A stretch of 64,000 bases of DNA from Myotis daubentonii (GCF_963259705.1 NC_081861.1:66011623-66075622); one strand, 5' to 3'; positions 12,098-22,975 are shown, counted from the first letter of the stretch. Numbers and translations are program-made. The notes: generated from the sequence alone by a model not told the origin.

Positions 12098-12200
12098 CAT
12101 ATCTGATAAGGGCCTAATCTCCAAAATCTATAGGGAACTCATACAACTTAACAAAAGGAAGATAAACAATCCAATCAAAAAAAGGGCAAAGGACCTAAAT
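12001..12200 (+). repeat. 100-bp tandem duplication inside L1 ORF2
   Basis: The block beginning ATCTGATAAGGGCCTAATCT occurs at 12001 and again at 12101, an offset of exactly 100 bases. Because 100 is not a multiple of three, it alone accounts for the frame change between the ORF2 pieces at 11590-12097 and 12243-12797. Confidence 0.95.
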
Positions 12201-12242
12201 AGACACCTTTCAAAAGAGGACATTCAGAAAGCCAAGAGACAT

Positions 12243-12797
12243 ATGAAAACATGCTCAAAGTCACTAATCATCCGAGAGATGCAAATCAAAACAGCAATGA
12301 GGTACCATCTCACACCTGTCAGACTGGCTATCATCAACAAATCAACAAACGACAAGTGCTGGAGAGGATGTGGAGAAAAAGGAACACTTGTGCACTGCTG
12401 GTGGGAATGCAGACTGGTGCAGCCACTATGGAAGACAGTATGGAGTTTCCTGAAAAAACTGAAAATGGAACTCCCATTTGACCCTGTGATCCCACTTCTA
12501 GGAATATATCCCAAGAAACCAGAAACACCAATCAGAAAGGATATATCCACCCCTATGTTCATAGCAGCACAATTCACCATAGCTAAGATCTGGAAACAGC
12601 CTAAGTGCCCATCAGTAGATGAATGGATTAGAAAACTGTGGTACATCTACACGATGGAATACTATGCTGCTGTAAAAAGGAAGGAACTCTTACCATTTGC
12701 AACGTCATGGATGGAACTGGAGAGCATTATGCTAAGTGAAATAAGCCAGTCAATAAAGGAAAAGTACCACATGATCTCACTCATTCGTGGACAATAG
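12243..12797 (+). pseudogene. L1 ORF2 C-terminal fragment, first copy
   Basis: 184 codons matching the C-terminal end of L1 ORF2. The Cys-rich segment '[18 protein letters not shown]' gives the CX3CX7HX4C pattern of the ORF2 cysteine motif, which supports nucleic-acid binding during target-primed reverse transcription in active elements. Here it is a disconnected remnant. The antisense 140-codon frame over it is a shadow. Confidence 0.93.
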
Positions 12798-13130
12798 AGA
12801 CCATTATAAACTTTTGAACAATAATAGATACAGAGGCAGAGCTGCCTCAAACAGATTGTCGAGCTGCAGCGGGAAGGCCGGGGAGGGTTGGGGGGCAGGA
12901 GGTAGGGGGGTAAGAGATCAATGAAAGGACTTGTATGCATGCATATAAGCATAACCAATGGACATAAGACACTGGGTGATAGGGGAGGCTAGGGGACTGT
13001 CTAGGGCGGGGGGATAAAATGGATACATATGTAATACCCTTTGTAATACTTTAAGCAATAAAAAAAAAAATGGGCAAAGGACCTAAATAGACACCTTTCC
13101 AAAGAGGACATTCAGAAAGCCAAGAGACAT

Positions 13131-13685
13131 ATGAAAACATGCTCAAAGTCACTAATAATCCAAGAGATGCAAATCAAAACAACAATGAGGTACCATCTCA
13201 CACCTGTCAGATTGGCTATCATCAACAAATCTACAAAAGACAAGTGTTGGAGAGGATGTGGAGAAGATGGAACACTTGTGCACTGCTGGTGGGAATGCAA
13301 ACTGGTGCAGCCACTATGGAAGACAGTATGGAGTTTCCTCAAAAAACTACAAATGGAACTCCCATTTGACCCTGTGATCCCACTTCTAGGAATATATCCC
13401 AAGAAACCAGAAACACCAATCAGAAAGGATATATGCACCCCTATGTTCATAGCAGAACAATTCACCATAGCTAAGATCTGGAAACAGCCTAAGTGCCCAT
13501 GTGTAGATGAATGGATTAGAAAACTGTGGTACATCTACACGATGGAACACTATGCTGCTGTAAAAAAGAAGGAACTCTTACCATTTGCAACAGCATGGAT
13601 GGAACTGGAGAGCATTATGCTAAGTGAAATAAGCCAGTCAATGAAGGAAAAATACCACATGATGTCACTCATTTCTGGAAAATAA
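13131..13685 (+). pseudogene. L1 ORF2 C-terminal fragment, second copy
   Basis: A second 184-codon copy of the same ORF2 end, differing from the first at about 16 residues (for example Lys to Asp inside the Cys motif region). It also ends near the ORF2 terminus and continues into a 3' UTR. The divergence shows that the two copies are not a recent assembly duplicate of each other. Confidence 0.93.
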
Positions 13686-14015
13686 AGACCATTATAAACT
13701 TATGAACAAAAATAGATACAGAGGCAGAGCTGCCTCGAACAGACTGTCAAACTACAGCAGGAAGGACGGGGAGGGTGGGAGGGCAGGAGGGGGGTGGGTA
13801 AGAGATCAACCAAAGGACTTGTATGCATGCATATAAGCATAACCAATGGACATAAGACACTGGGGGGTAGGGGAGGCCAGGGGATTGTCAAGGGCGGGGG
13901 AAAAAAAAGGAGGCATATGTAATACCCTTTGTAATACTGTAAGCAATAAAAAAAAGAAAAGAAAAGAAAAGAAAAAGGTTCCTTGTCTCATTCACTTATC
14001 CATCTCTTACTTTCT

Positions 14016-14228
14016 TTTTTTAAAAAAATTATTGATCTTTGAGAAGAAGGGAGAGAGAGATAGAAACATAAATAATGAGAGAGAATCATTGATTGGCTGC
14101 CTCCTGCCCCCTGCCCTTACTGGGGATCGAGCCCGCAACCCAGGCATGTACCCCTCACCCGAATCGAACCCAGGACTCTTCAGTCTGCAGGTTGACACTC
14201 TACCACTGAGCCAGACTGGCGAGGGCAA
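14016..14228 (-). mobile_element. VES SINE, reverse
   Basis: On the minus strand this is a complete VES with tRNA-like head 'ctggctcagtggtagagtg' and B box. It is flanked by a 10-bp target duplication CTTACTTTCT at 14006-14015 and 14229-14238. It landed just downstream of the composite L1. Confidence 0.93.
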
Positions 14229-14238
14229 CTTACTTTCT

Positions 14239-14520
14239 CCTAAGAGCTGCATTTCCCGAGGAGTCTGTCCTCCGACCTCTTCTCTCCTAATTTAGTAAGT
14301 ACTCCTAGGACCTCTCACCCATGTCTATGACGGGAAATACCATCCACATGCCAATGAGTTTTAAATCTCTAACTTCTACATTTCTCTGTGAAACTCAAGA
14401 CTGGCCCCATATCTACCAATACCAACAAGATGGACATCTCTGCCTGTTTTGCAGGCACGTCAGAGTAAACCTCAAACAAACACATTATCTTCTGTTAACA
14501 AATCACCTCTCTTTTACTCT
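14239..14520. other. Unassigned DNA
   Basis: No gene or repeat recognised. The frame at 14321-14566 has no family features. Confidence 0.5.
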
Positions 14521-14870
14521 TTGTTATAGACCAAATGTTTGTAGCCCCTTAAAATTCATATCTTGATATTCTAACCTCCAAGGTGATGATATTAGGGGGT
14601 ATGGACATCGGGAGATGATTAAGTCATAAAGGCAGAGCCTTTATGAACGGTATTAGTGTCCTTATACAAGAAACCCCAGAAAAACTTTCCTCTTTCTTCC
14701 ATCATGCAAGATTTTAGCTAGAAGACAAGGCCTACAAACCAGGAACAAATCTATAGGTGCATTGATCTTAGATTTCCAGATTCCAAAACTGTGAGAAATA
14801 AATTTCTGTTGCTTATTAGCTACTCTGTCTCTAGTGTTTTTTGTTATAGTAGCCCAAACAGACGAAGACA
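14521..14870 (+). mobile_element. MaLR solo LTR (MST/MLT1A-like)
   Basis: A solo long terminal repeat of an ERVL-MaLR element. It runs from TGTTATAGACCAAATGTTTG through 'gattaagtcataaaggcaga' and the polyadenylation region 'gtgagaaataaatttctgtt' to CAGACGAAGACA. Both sides carry ACTCT (14516-14520 and 14871-14875), the expected 5-bp duplication. Only the LTR remains; there is no internal or coding sequence. Confidence 0.87.
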
Positions 14871-14974
14871 ACTCTATATCTTAATATGATCTCTATCCAC
14901 ACATTAATGCAAATTAGAAACCTCAAAACCATCTGCATTTTCTTTCCTTGCCTCACAACACATTCATTGGTGTA

Positions 14975-15095
14975 TGGTTATTAGCTTCTCTGAAATCCCT
15001 GAAGAACAGGGACCACATTTTATTTTTCTTTTCCCCCCAGGTTAATTCATGAATCATAGTAGGCTCTTATTAAATGTTTGTTGGCTGAATTGTGG
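14975..15095 (+). mobile_element. L2-like 3' end fragment
   Basis: The run 'ctgaagaacagggaccacat' followed by 'tcatagtaggctcttattaa' and 'atgtttgttggctgaattg' matches the usual layout of an ancient L2 3' terminus. Diverged and non-coding. Confidence 0.6.
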
Positions 15096-15379
15096 AAATT
15101 CTAAATATCATTCAAAAGTCTCTGCCCAAAATAATGAGAACAGAGTCTCTAAGGATTGGGCAAGATTTTAAAATGATGCATCCAGACCTTACTGACTTAG
15201 AATGCAAAACAAAATAGAAATTTTTGCCTTAAAATTTGAAGGCTATTTTAAGCACCAGAATGAAGATAATGACCCAAGTCCCTAGGAGTAAAAAAATCTC
15301 AGGCTGACTCAAGGGAAATCAAGTAATGATATCCTAATGAGAAGTGGACCTGACTTTTAGTTTTTATAAGCATCTGCAA

Positions 15380-15380
<1 letters not shown>

Positions 15381-15437
<57 letters not shown>
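15381..15437. repeat. (TG)n microsatellite
   Basis: A pure TG run of about 57 bases. Confidence 0.98.
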
Positions 15438-15439
<2 letters not shown>

Positions 15440-15440
<1 letters not shown>

Positions 15441-16666
15441 AGAAGACATAAAGAAATGTGGTGTGAACAGACATCAAGTAAAGGGTGAAATGGGTGAGGG
15501 AAATAAATTCTACCAAGAAAATTAAATCACAACTTATTTTAGTTGATGTTTTGGGCTCTTTTCACATAACCAATGATGTTTATCAATAGCAAAATCAGTT
15601 TCTCTGAGTTGTATTTTCTTTATTTGATCACTCTGAATATCCAAATGTGTTATAGTTACTACCCTACTTCAAATATACAAACAAAAAATAAAATAAGTCA
15701 ATGTTGTTATACATATTTTTTCTGTTCATCCTGCTTTTCTTTGACACAAGATACCCTATTCCACTTGTCTCAGTACCACACTACTAATCCTTAGAATCAC
15801 TTCCAAGACCAAAGTATCTGGAGAAAAGCCCATGACACACAGGTTTTGGTTTTGGGGGAAGTGTAGGCTAAGGCAGGTCTCAATCACAGCAACAAACTTT
15901 TGAAGAGAGTAAAACAGCTAGCTGAAGCTAAACTGTCAAATTACATGGTCCTGCTCCTCAAATTCACAGACCCAAAGTTTCTAAAGAAAGGAATTCCTTA
16001 AGAAGGAAGATAGATGTGCATAAATAGATAGATGGGTAGATAGATAGGTGAAAGATAGATATACACATGCATCACACACTGATTCTAGAGCTTTGCTATA
16101 ATGTTGAGACACATTTTTTCAGAAACATAAGGAGTTCATTAAATACATTTATTAAGTGCCTATTTTATGTAATGCATTATGTTAATGTTGGCAAAATAAT
16201 GCTGAGCAAGAAAATAGTGTGCCCATTTTCATGGATCTTATAAGTAGGAGGCCAAATTACTGTACCTAAATTTCAATAACTTTTGTCCTTATTCTTCTTC
16301 AAGTGATGACAAAAAAGCTTCAAGGTCAATAAAAGTGGTTGAGAGTGGCTATACATCAGTAAGCAACTGCTCACAGGACAAGATCAATTCTGTTCAGGGG
16401 TGAAAACAGAATACCCCAGGTAAAATACAGAATGGGTGTTGATAAGCACCATAATGTTTCAAAAATAAACAATAAGAGGGAAAAAGAGGAAACTGACAAG
16501 TAACTGGTAATGCCAGGTTAATATACAATGACTAATAATTTGTTCCTAATTTTCCCATTCAAATTCTTATGTAGATACAGAAAAATAAATACTAAGCAAA
16601 ATTACAATCCTGCCATCATACTTACAGAAAGATTTCTACTTATAGCAGTGTCAATGAACTTGGATT
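15440..16666. other. Unassigned DNA with a small GATA-rich run
   Basis: Mostly unassigned AT-rich sequence. An imperfect (GATA)n run lies near 16008-16060. A segment at about 16130-16260 resembles an ancient interspersed repeat ('ttattaagtgcctattttat'), too weakly to name. Confidence 0.5.
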
Positions 16667-16680
16667 AAGAAACAACATTG

Positions 16681-16892
16681 GCCAAAACTGGTTTGGCTCA
16701 GTGGATGGAGCGTCGGCCTGCGGACTGAAGGGTCCCGGGTTCGATTCCGGTCAGGGGCATGTGCCTGGGTTGCGGGCATATCCCCAGTGGGAGATGTACA
16801 GGAGGCAGCTGATCGATGTTTCTCTCTCATCGATGTTTCTAACTCTCTATCTCTCTCCCTTCCTCTCTGTAAAAAATCAATAAATAAAAAAA
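16681..16892 (+). mobile_element. VES SINE
   Basis: A near-consensus VES. The pol III A box TGGCTCAGTGG lies at 16694-16704 and the B box GGTTCGATTCC at 16738-16748, followed by paired 'tcgatgtttct' blocks and an A-rich tail. A 14-bp target duplication AAGAAACARCATTG lies at 16667-16680 and 16893-16906, differing at one base. Short frames through it are SINE artefacts. Confidence 0.96.
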
Positions 16893-16906
16893 AAGAAACA
16901 GCATTG

Positions 16907-18255
16907 TTTGTCTCCACATATCCTATGTCTGTTTCACAACAACATGGTTATTTTTGGAAATGGCAGGGGGAATTTTAGCCTGCCCCATAAGAAGCAAACC
17001 CCAAGGAAACCAACCATAGAAAGCCATATCAGTCAGAAAACCTGGCTGCCACTTCCTTATTGAAGAGGAGCTACTTCTAAAAAGATAGGAGCATGTCTCT
17101 TTCTTAGTCCTAACATCAATGCCTCTCTCTTTAAGTCCAGGCAGAGACACCATCTCCTATAGTCTACTGTTGACCTATAGATGGCATGTCCTTATAAAAA
17201 TGATGTTCCTATAGGTCATTCTTCCCCTACTTTGCCCTCAGAGAAAGAAGCTTATCAAAAATAATAGTTTTCAAAAAATTGGCCATAGAAGGAAAGAAGA
17301 AGTTATTGGATAAAGATGCCAGAGGCAAAATGCCCAGGAGGAACAAGAAATATCATTATATAGGAAGAGCAGGATAACTTCAGGAATCTTAGGGGCTTGT
17401 CAGAAAGATACCTGCCATTGCGTGCCAATGGCAGAATGGGGATGGGTTTCATTTGCACTTGGTTTTGAAGTGTCAACCCTCAGACAATGATAGGCAGAAT
17501 CCAGGACATTGACAACAGGCATCAAATGTTACTTGAATTAAGGAAAATGTGTTTCTGTATTGTCTTCCTAAACAACTAATCTTCTTATATAACATGTTTT
17601 AATTTCAAACAAGTTTTGGTTCCTAGAGGAAAAAATATGTTTTCTATATGTTTGAAAGGTGGGCTATAGCAATAGTGGGAAAGCATTTTTATAGTCAAGG
17701 GATAAAAAAATATAGATGATGTGTTGCATAAAGCAGCTGCCTAGAGGTACTCTGTGTGGGCCACAAGCTCATAGTAAACCAGTTTAAGCTCTAAGGTGTC
17801 AAGGTGATGGAGAATAAAACCCACTTGGTGCAGTCACCCTGAGAAGAGGGCAAACAGCCAGAGGCACCTATTCCTGATCTTTCCTCAACTTTTCAAATTC
17901 ATATTTGCCACACATCAAAAGCTGAAACTGTTTTTCACACACATTAGTTCTACAGGAAAAGCTGAAAGTGTTTTTTCCCTTTTGTCTCTGGTACTTAGAT
18001 GTGACTCACAGAAAAGAGAAGCCAGAAAAGCCATTTTATCATTGCAACAACCTCTTTCTTGGTGAAATTCAGAAGTCAGAGCTTAGTTTTGTAAATAGTG
18101 GCAAACAAAATTCTCAAATTTCAACACTTTAGTACCTAAAAGTTATGAATCCCAAATGTATTTAGAGTTTGCTTTATAGCATTTAGATACAAAATCATCT
18201 TATTTTTGTTCTTTCTTATTGCCTGCTTTTCTCAAGATTATGCACTTATTAATGA
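16907..18255. other. Unassigned DNA
   Basis: About 1.35 kb without a recognised gene or transposon. The small frames at 16923-17153 show no family features. Confidence 0.5.
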
Positions 18256-19622
18256 CTAATAGCCCAGTGCACAAAATTCGTGCACATTAAAAGGGAATTA
18301 ATTGCCCTAACCAGTTTGGCTCAGTGGATAGAGATTCAGCCTGCGGACTCAAGGGTCCCAGGTTCTATTCCGGTCAAGGGCATGTACCTTGGTTGTGGGC
18401 ACATCCCCAGTGGGGAGTGTGCAGGAGGCAGCTGACTGATGTTTCTCCCTCATGGATGTTTCTAACTCTTTATCCCTCTCCCTTTCTCTCTGTAAAAAAT
18501 CAATAAAATATATTTTTTTAAAAAGGGAATTAATTAGCTGAGATAGTTTAATATTGCTATTTGCCCTTTCTCTATAATAGAAGTGTGAGAGATGAAAGAA
18601 AATTAGTAAAATGTATATGAAAATAATATGTAAATTTATTAATAAATAAACAGTAACACAAGGATATAACAACAGAGGCATGATATAAAAATGACAAAAA
18701 CATGATATGAACGCAACAAAAACATGATTGAAAAAAACAGTGATGTAAACAATGACTGATAAAGAGATTAATCTTATTCTAATATCTCCCTGTACACAAC
18801 ATTAAGAGTGAAAACACTTTCAGAATGCTTGACTAATTTCCCTTGTGCTGAAGTATTTAGAACTTTATCTTTAATGTCACATGATGCTTTCTTTCAGTTG
18901 CAGAGATATCTTGTGCCAACAATTGGCCTCAGATATAATCTGTCGCCAACAATGGCTTCTTTTGGCTTCAAAGGTACTTTGTTCCAATAGTTGGTCTTTA
19001 AACATATTCTCTCCTCCTTGCTGTCAGGGGCCAGGGTGCAGGTGAATAGGATTGCTACCTGGCAGGACCCTGACAGCAAACTGGCCACCTGTCGATTCCG
19101 TGAGGATAGGGGCTCCCTTCTCCCTCCTGTCAGGGTCCGGGGTGCAGGAGAATGGAGTTCCTGGCTAGCAAGCCACTGACAGCAAGCTATCCAACAACGG
19201 ATTCTGTGAGGAATGGGGCTCCCTCCTTTCTACTGTCAGGGTCTGGTTTGAAGGTCAGCCATGCCCCCTGTTGGGCCAGACCCAGAGTTCTACCAAGCCT
19301 TGGCCTCCACCTCAGCAACCCAGAACTGACTGCTGCTGGGCACTCCTGGTGCTCTGAGGGTGGGTTCTTCTCTCAGGCCACACGAGAAACAGCGGGGGAG
19401 AGTGCAGCCCTTGGCAGAAGGACCCAGAATTCAGTGGGCCCACACTCTGAGGGCAGGTTCCTGCCTCAAACCCCGCCCTCACCAGAAACAACTCCAGGAA
19501 ACAGCTCAGGGGAGGGCACAGCCGTTGCCAAGACAACCCCTGCAGGACTGACTTTCTTCTGATTGGTCACCAGCCAGACCCCGGTTGTGATGAACACCAC
19601 CCATGGTTTTTATATAAGTAGA
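18256..19622 (-). mobile_element. HeliBat Helitron H1, carrying a VES
   Basis: A rolling-circle transposon on the minus strand. Its 5' end is TCTACTTATATAAAAACC (from 19622 leftward) and its 3' end has the hairpin 'gtgcacgaattttgtgcac' followed by a TTAG terminus at 18256. The flanking bases are A and T in the element's orientation, the normal Helitron target. Without the VES inserted at 18304-18520 it is about 1.13 kb. It encodes no Rep/helicase, so it is non-autonomous. Two units of about 107 bp starting 'gtcagggtccggggtgcagg' lie at 19022-19240. Confidence 0.9.
18304..18520 (+). mobile_element. VES SINE nested in HeliBat H1
   Basis: A complete VES with A-rich tail, bounded by a perfect 15-bp target duplication AAAAGGGAATTAATT at 18289-18303 and 18521-18535. 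The duplicated sequence is Helitron sequence, so the SINE arrived after H1. Confidence 0.96.
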
Positions 19623-19649
19623 TACTTCAAACATTACATTGCTTTCTCA

Positions 19650-19840
19650 AAGTGTTTTCTTAAATACTTCATATGATCTTAGGTGAGAATGGATAATTGT
19701 TTTCTCTTTTATAAATAAGGAAACAAGCTCAGAGATGTTATATGCATAGTAAAAGATCACGTGACTCATAAAGAATAGTTACACTAAGCACCATGGTTTC
19801 TGACTCATAGTTCAATACTACTTTAAAATGGCTAAAGTCT
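19650..19840 (-). mobile_element. MIR SINE fragment, reverse
   Basis: Degenerate MIR in antisense: 'ttttataaataaggaaacaa' followed by 'gctcagagatgttatatgca' corresponds to the 'acagatgaggaaactgaggc' block of MIR. Borders approximate. Confidence 0.65.
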
Positions 19841-20144
19841 ATTTCTTATTTAACAGCTATAGAGTATCTATGTAGAGAGAGAACTATGTGCCCTATTAAA
19901 GTGACACCATCAGTAAGATTGCATGGAAACCAATAGCTACAATATAAATTTAGGAAGTTATTTCCTAAAGAAGAGTTTCCAAAGGCTACTTTCATTGAAA
20001 TTAATTTCATTCCAGCTCTTAGATTTTGAACTTTACAAGTTCATTCTTGTTTTACTGTCTTAATGGTTTATTGACTACAAGGAGTGGCCTAGAAGAACCT
20101 TATAATGGTGTTGAAGAAACTAATAACAGCTCTTTTTAAAGTGC

Positions 20145-20270
20145 CAAATAACTTAACATTTATCAAGCATGTACTATATGCCAGACACTATACTAAAGGT
20201 CCTATTGATGCCATTGTAATACCCTGATTATTATTTAACAGGAAACAAGGAAAGGAAGACTAGATATAGG
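20145..20270 (-). mobile_element. MIR SINE fragment, reverse
   Basis: The block 'aacatttatcaagcatgtac' followed by 'tatatgccagacactatact' is the antisense MIR 3' region. It then fades. Confidence 0.65.
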
Positions 20271-20329
20271 CATGCCATTTATACAGCTTTGTCAAAAGCT
20301 TTATTTAACATTCTCCAAGTCTGTTCTCC

Positions 20330-20830
20330 ACTGATTGGTGGGGAAGAGACTGGACAAAGGCAGTTTAGATGTATGCCCTGGAAGGTCTAAGTGACATGGG
20401 AAGGTGCCTACCTGTATTCTTGTCAATCACAACTGGAAGCCAGTCAGTGGCCAGAATAGACATGGCCACTACAAGATCTCAAAACCTGAATATTTAAACT
20501 TCTAAACAAAGGAAGTTCCCTCTCTCTCTTCTCACTCTGGTGCACTAGGTTCATGGTTCTCCTGTGGCAGGGATGTACTCCCCTGTGCCCATGTAGCACA
20601 GGGCCATGTTGGACTCCACACAATAGACTAATGGACTTTAATTAGCTTGGATGCTGAACCACACCTGGCTGCAACATTGAATAAAAGTTCTGGACACCGA
20701 CCCTACTTCTGGCTCTGCTGAACTCCCAGCTGCCCCTCTTCCAGGACTGGCTTGGAGAAAATGGGACATTGCAACCTGAGAAATGTAAATAAAACATTTT
20801 TTCACATCCTATTCTCCCATGTGGGCAACT
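20330..20830 (+). other. Possible old LTR, family not recognised
   Basis: A 500-bp stretch with the order expected of a sense LTR: an AATAAA near 20680 and a second AATAAA near 20788 within 'gaaatgtaaataaaacattt'. No target duplication or known family could be assigned. Confidence 0.25.
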
Positions 20831-20999
20831 GAGGCAACAGAATCAGGGGAGTAGGGGGTACAACTCACAGCAGAGACAACAAAGATGTGAAACTCAAGGC
20901 ATACCCAGCCTCTGGTCTAGCAAGTCCAAGATCATTGAACCACTAGTGGTTTTAATACAAAGAAACAATCCCTAAAGGAAAGAAAAGGAAGACTCACTA

Positions 21000-21735
21000 G
21001 AAAGGAACCAAATGAAACAGAGGCATGTAATATGTCAGAATAAGAATTCAGAGTAAGGGTCAAATAGTTCCTAAACCAGCTGAATGAGAAAATCAACTTA
21101 TTTAAGAATCAAGAGGAAATGAAGAATGATATAGCTAAAATTAAAAAAAAACCACATCACACACAATGGAATGTTTCAACAGTAGACAAGAAGAAGCAGA
21201 GGACTGAATTAACAAGTTAGAAGACAGGGCAGAAAATATACCCAATCTGAACAGCATTTGGAGAAAAAAATATTAATGTAGGAGGAGAGCCTAAGGGAGC
21301 CTTGGGACAACATGAAACAAAGGAACATTCATATAATAGGGGTGCTAGAAAGACAAGAAGAGGAGCAAGAATTAGAAAACCTATTTGAAGAATTAATGAC
21401 AGAAAACTTCCCTGATTTGGGGAAGAAAAAGCCACACAAGCACAGAGAATCCCAATCAAGATAACCCAAAAAGACCCACACCAAGACATGGCGTAAATAC
21501 AATGGCAAACGTTAACGAAAAAGAGAATCTTAAGGGTTGCAAGAGAGATACAGAGTTACCTACAAGGGATCTCCCATTAAATTATCAAATGATTTCCAAA
21601 CAGAAACACATCAGGCCAGAAGGGAATGGAATGAAGTATACAGACTGATGCAAAGCAAGGAATTGAATCCAAGAATACTCTATCCACCAAGGATATCCAC
21701 CAAGGATAAATTGAAGGGGAAATCAGGAGCTTCAC
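21000..21735 (+). pseudogene. L1 ORF1 remnant
   Basis: Frameshifted copy of L1 ORF1, the RNA-binding trimeric chaperone. Comparison with the intact copy at 63156 shows the coiled-coil segment near 21060-21270, then the RRM-like region and the C-terminal 'VTYKGSPIKLSNDFQTETHQ' at about 21547-21606. The piece at 21537-21761 is the longest open part. Confidence 0.88.
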
Positions 21736-21843
21736 AAACAAAAAAAAGGGTGGGGAGGTAAGGGAGTTTATCACTACCAAGTGAACAATTAAAGAAATGC
21801 TAAAGGGACTGCTGTAAAAAGAAGAAGTACAATGGGGGAGAAG

Positions 21844-21878
21844 GGGCATATGTAATACTTTAAACAATAAAGAATATT
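21844..21878 (+). other. L1 3'-terminus-like string between ORF1 and ORF2
   Basis: 'gcatatgtaatactttaaac' followed by AATAAAGAATA reads like the very end of an L1 3' UTR, yet it lies between ORF1 and ORF2 of this element. Confidence 0.6.
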
Positions 21879-21934
21879 TTTAAAAAGGAAGAAATAGAAA
21901 GGGAAGAAGAAACACAGGCATAAAAAATATAAAT

Positions 21935-22413
21935 GACTACAAACAAGTGCCTATGAATAATAACCTTAAATGTAAATGGATTAAATGCTCCAATCAAAAT
22001 ATATAGAGTGGCTGAATGGATAAGAAAAGATGACCCATATATATGCTGTCTATAAGAGACCCACCTCAGAACAAGGGACTCACACAGACTGAACATTAAG
22101 GGATGGAAAAATATTTTCCAGGCAAGTGGAAATGAAAAAAAGCTGTGGTAGCAATACTTATATCTGACAAAATAGAACTCAGAGTAAAGGCCATAACAAG
22201 AGATAAGGAAGGCCACTTCATAATACTAAAGGGATGTATACAACAAGAGGATATAACTCTAGTAAACATATATGCACCCAAATGCAGAAGCACCCATATA
22301 CATGAAAAAAAAAAAAACCCTTCTGAAAGATATCAAGGGAGAAATCAACAGCAATACAATGATAGTAGGGGACTTTAATACCCCATTGACATCACTGGAT
22401 AAATCCTCTAGAC
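21935..22413 (+). pseudogene. L1 ORF2 endonuclease remnant, N-terminal part
   Basis: Encodes the start of the APE-type endonuclease. 'NVNGLNAPIK' lies near 21970, 'CLQETH' (whose Glu is a catalytic residue of the family) near 22045, and the segment around 'ITLVNIYAP' and 'GDFNTPL' near 22250-22390. Frames are broken, and the coding continues past the hAT insertion at 22414. Confidence 0.85.
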
Positions 22414-22639
22414 TAGTGGTTGGCAAACCGTGGCTCATGAGCCACATGTGGTCCTTTGGCCCCTTGAGTGTGGCTCTTCCACAAAATACCATGTGCGGGC
22501 ACATACGTACATTATGATTGAAACTTTGTGGCCCATGCGCAGAAGTCGGTATTTTGTGGAAGAGCCACACTCAAGGAGCCAAAGAGCCACATGTGGCTCG
22601 TGAGCCACAGTTTGCCGAGACACAGTTTGCCGACCACTG
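22414..22639. mobile_element. Non-autonomous hAT transposon nested in L1 (type 4, copy 1)
   Basis: The 226-bp element has ends TAGTGGTTGGCAAACCGTGG and CAGTTTGCCGACCACTG, with long internal inverted repeats ('ttgagtgtggctcttccaca' against 'tgtggaagagccacactcaa'). The target duplication is CTCTAGAC/CACTAGAC at 22406-22413 and 22640-22647, 7 of 8 matching. A second copy lies at 56204. Near the right end a CACAGTTTGCCGA block is doubled. Confidence 0.9.
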
Positions 22640-22689
22640 CACTAGACAAAAAAAATCAACAAAGAAACAGCAATCCTAAATGACTCACT

Positions 22690-22975
22690 TGATCTGATGG
22701 AAATAATTGACATCTTCAGAACATTTCACCCCAAAGATATGGAATATATATTCTTCTCAAGTGCATATGGGACATTCTCAAAAATAGACCACATATCAGG
22801 ACACAGACAAGCTCTCTCCAAATTCAAGAAGATTGAAACCATATCAAGCTTCATCTCAGATCGCAATAGCATAATATTAGAAATCAACTACAATAAAAAA
22901 TTCAAACATTTGGAGGCTAAATATTATGTTATTAAACAATTATTGGGGTACCAAAGAGACCAAAAAAAGAAATAA
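22690..22975 (+). pseudogene. L1 ORF2 endonuclease remnant, C-terminal part
   Basis: An open stretch with 'YTFFSSAYGTFSKIDHISGH'-type sequence. The 'IDHISGH' at about 22783-22803 carries the Asp/His pair of the endonuclease active site. It continues the endonuclease after the hAT insertion and then loses frame. Confidence 0.85.

Larger units (their letters stand above)
11573..13989 (+). mobile_element. L1 insertion with two tandem 3' ends inside one TSD pair
   Basis: A 17-bp direct repeat AAAAGGTTCCTTGTCTC at 11573-11589 and 13973-13989 brackets the whole block, so it behaves as a single integration. Inside lies the C-terminal half of ORF2, a 3' UTR with A run ending near 13070, then a second copy of the ORF2 end plus 3' UTR to 13972. 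The second copy sits at a constant offset of 888 bases from the first with no net indel through the ORF2 end. The final tail is an (AAAAG)n run. Coding frames are broken, so it is inactive. Confidence 0.92.

Noticed and set aside
12224..12646. A 140-codon minus-strand frame, repeated at 13112-13534
   Set aside because: Both are shadows of the two L1 ORF2 ends; their similarity only reflects the tandem L1 units.
16681..16760. A tRNA gene
   Set aside because: The A and B boxes belong to the tRNA-derived head of a VES SINE, which has target duplications and the full SINE body; no intact tRNA fold is expected.
19152..19562. A 136-codon frame in HeliBat H1
   Set aside because: It lies in the GC-rich tandem part of a non-autonomous Helitron, with no recognisable domain.
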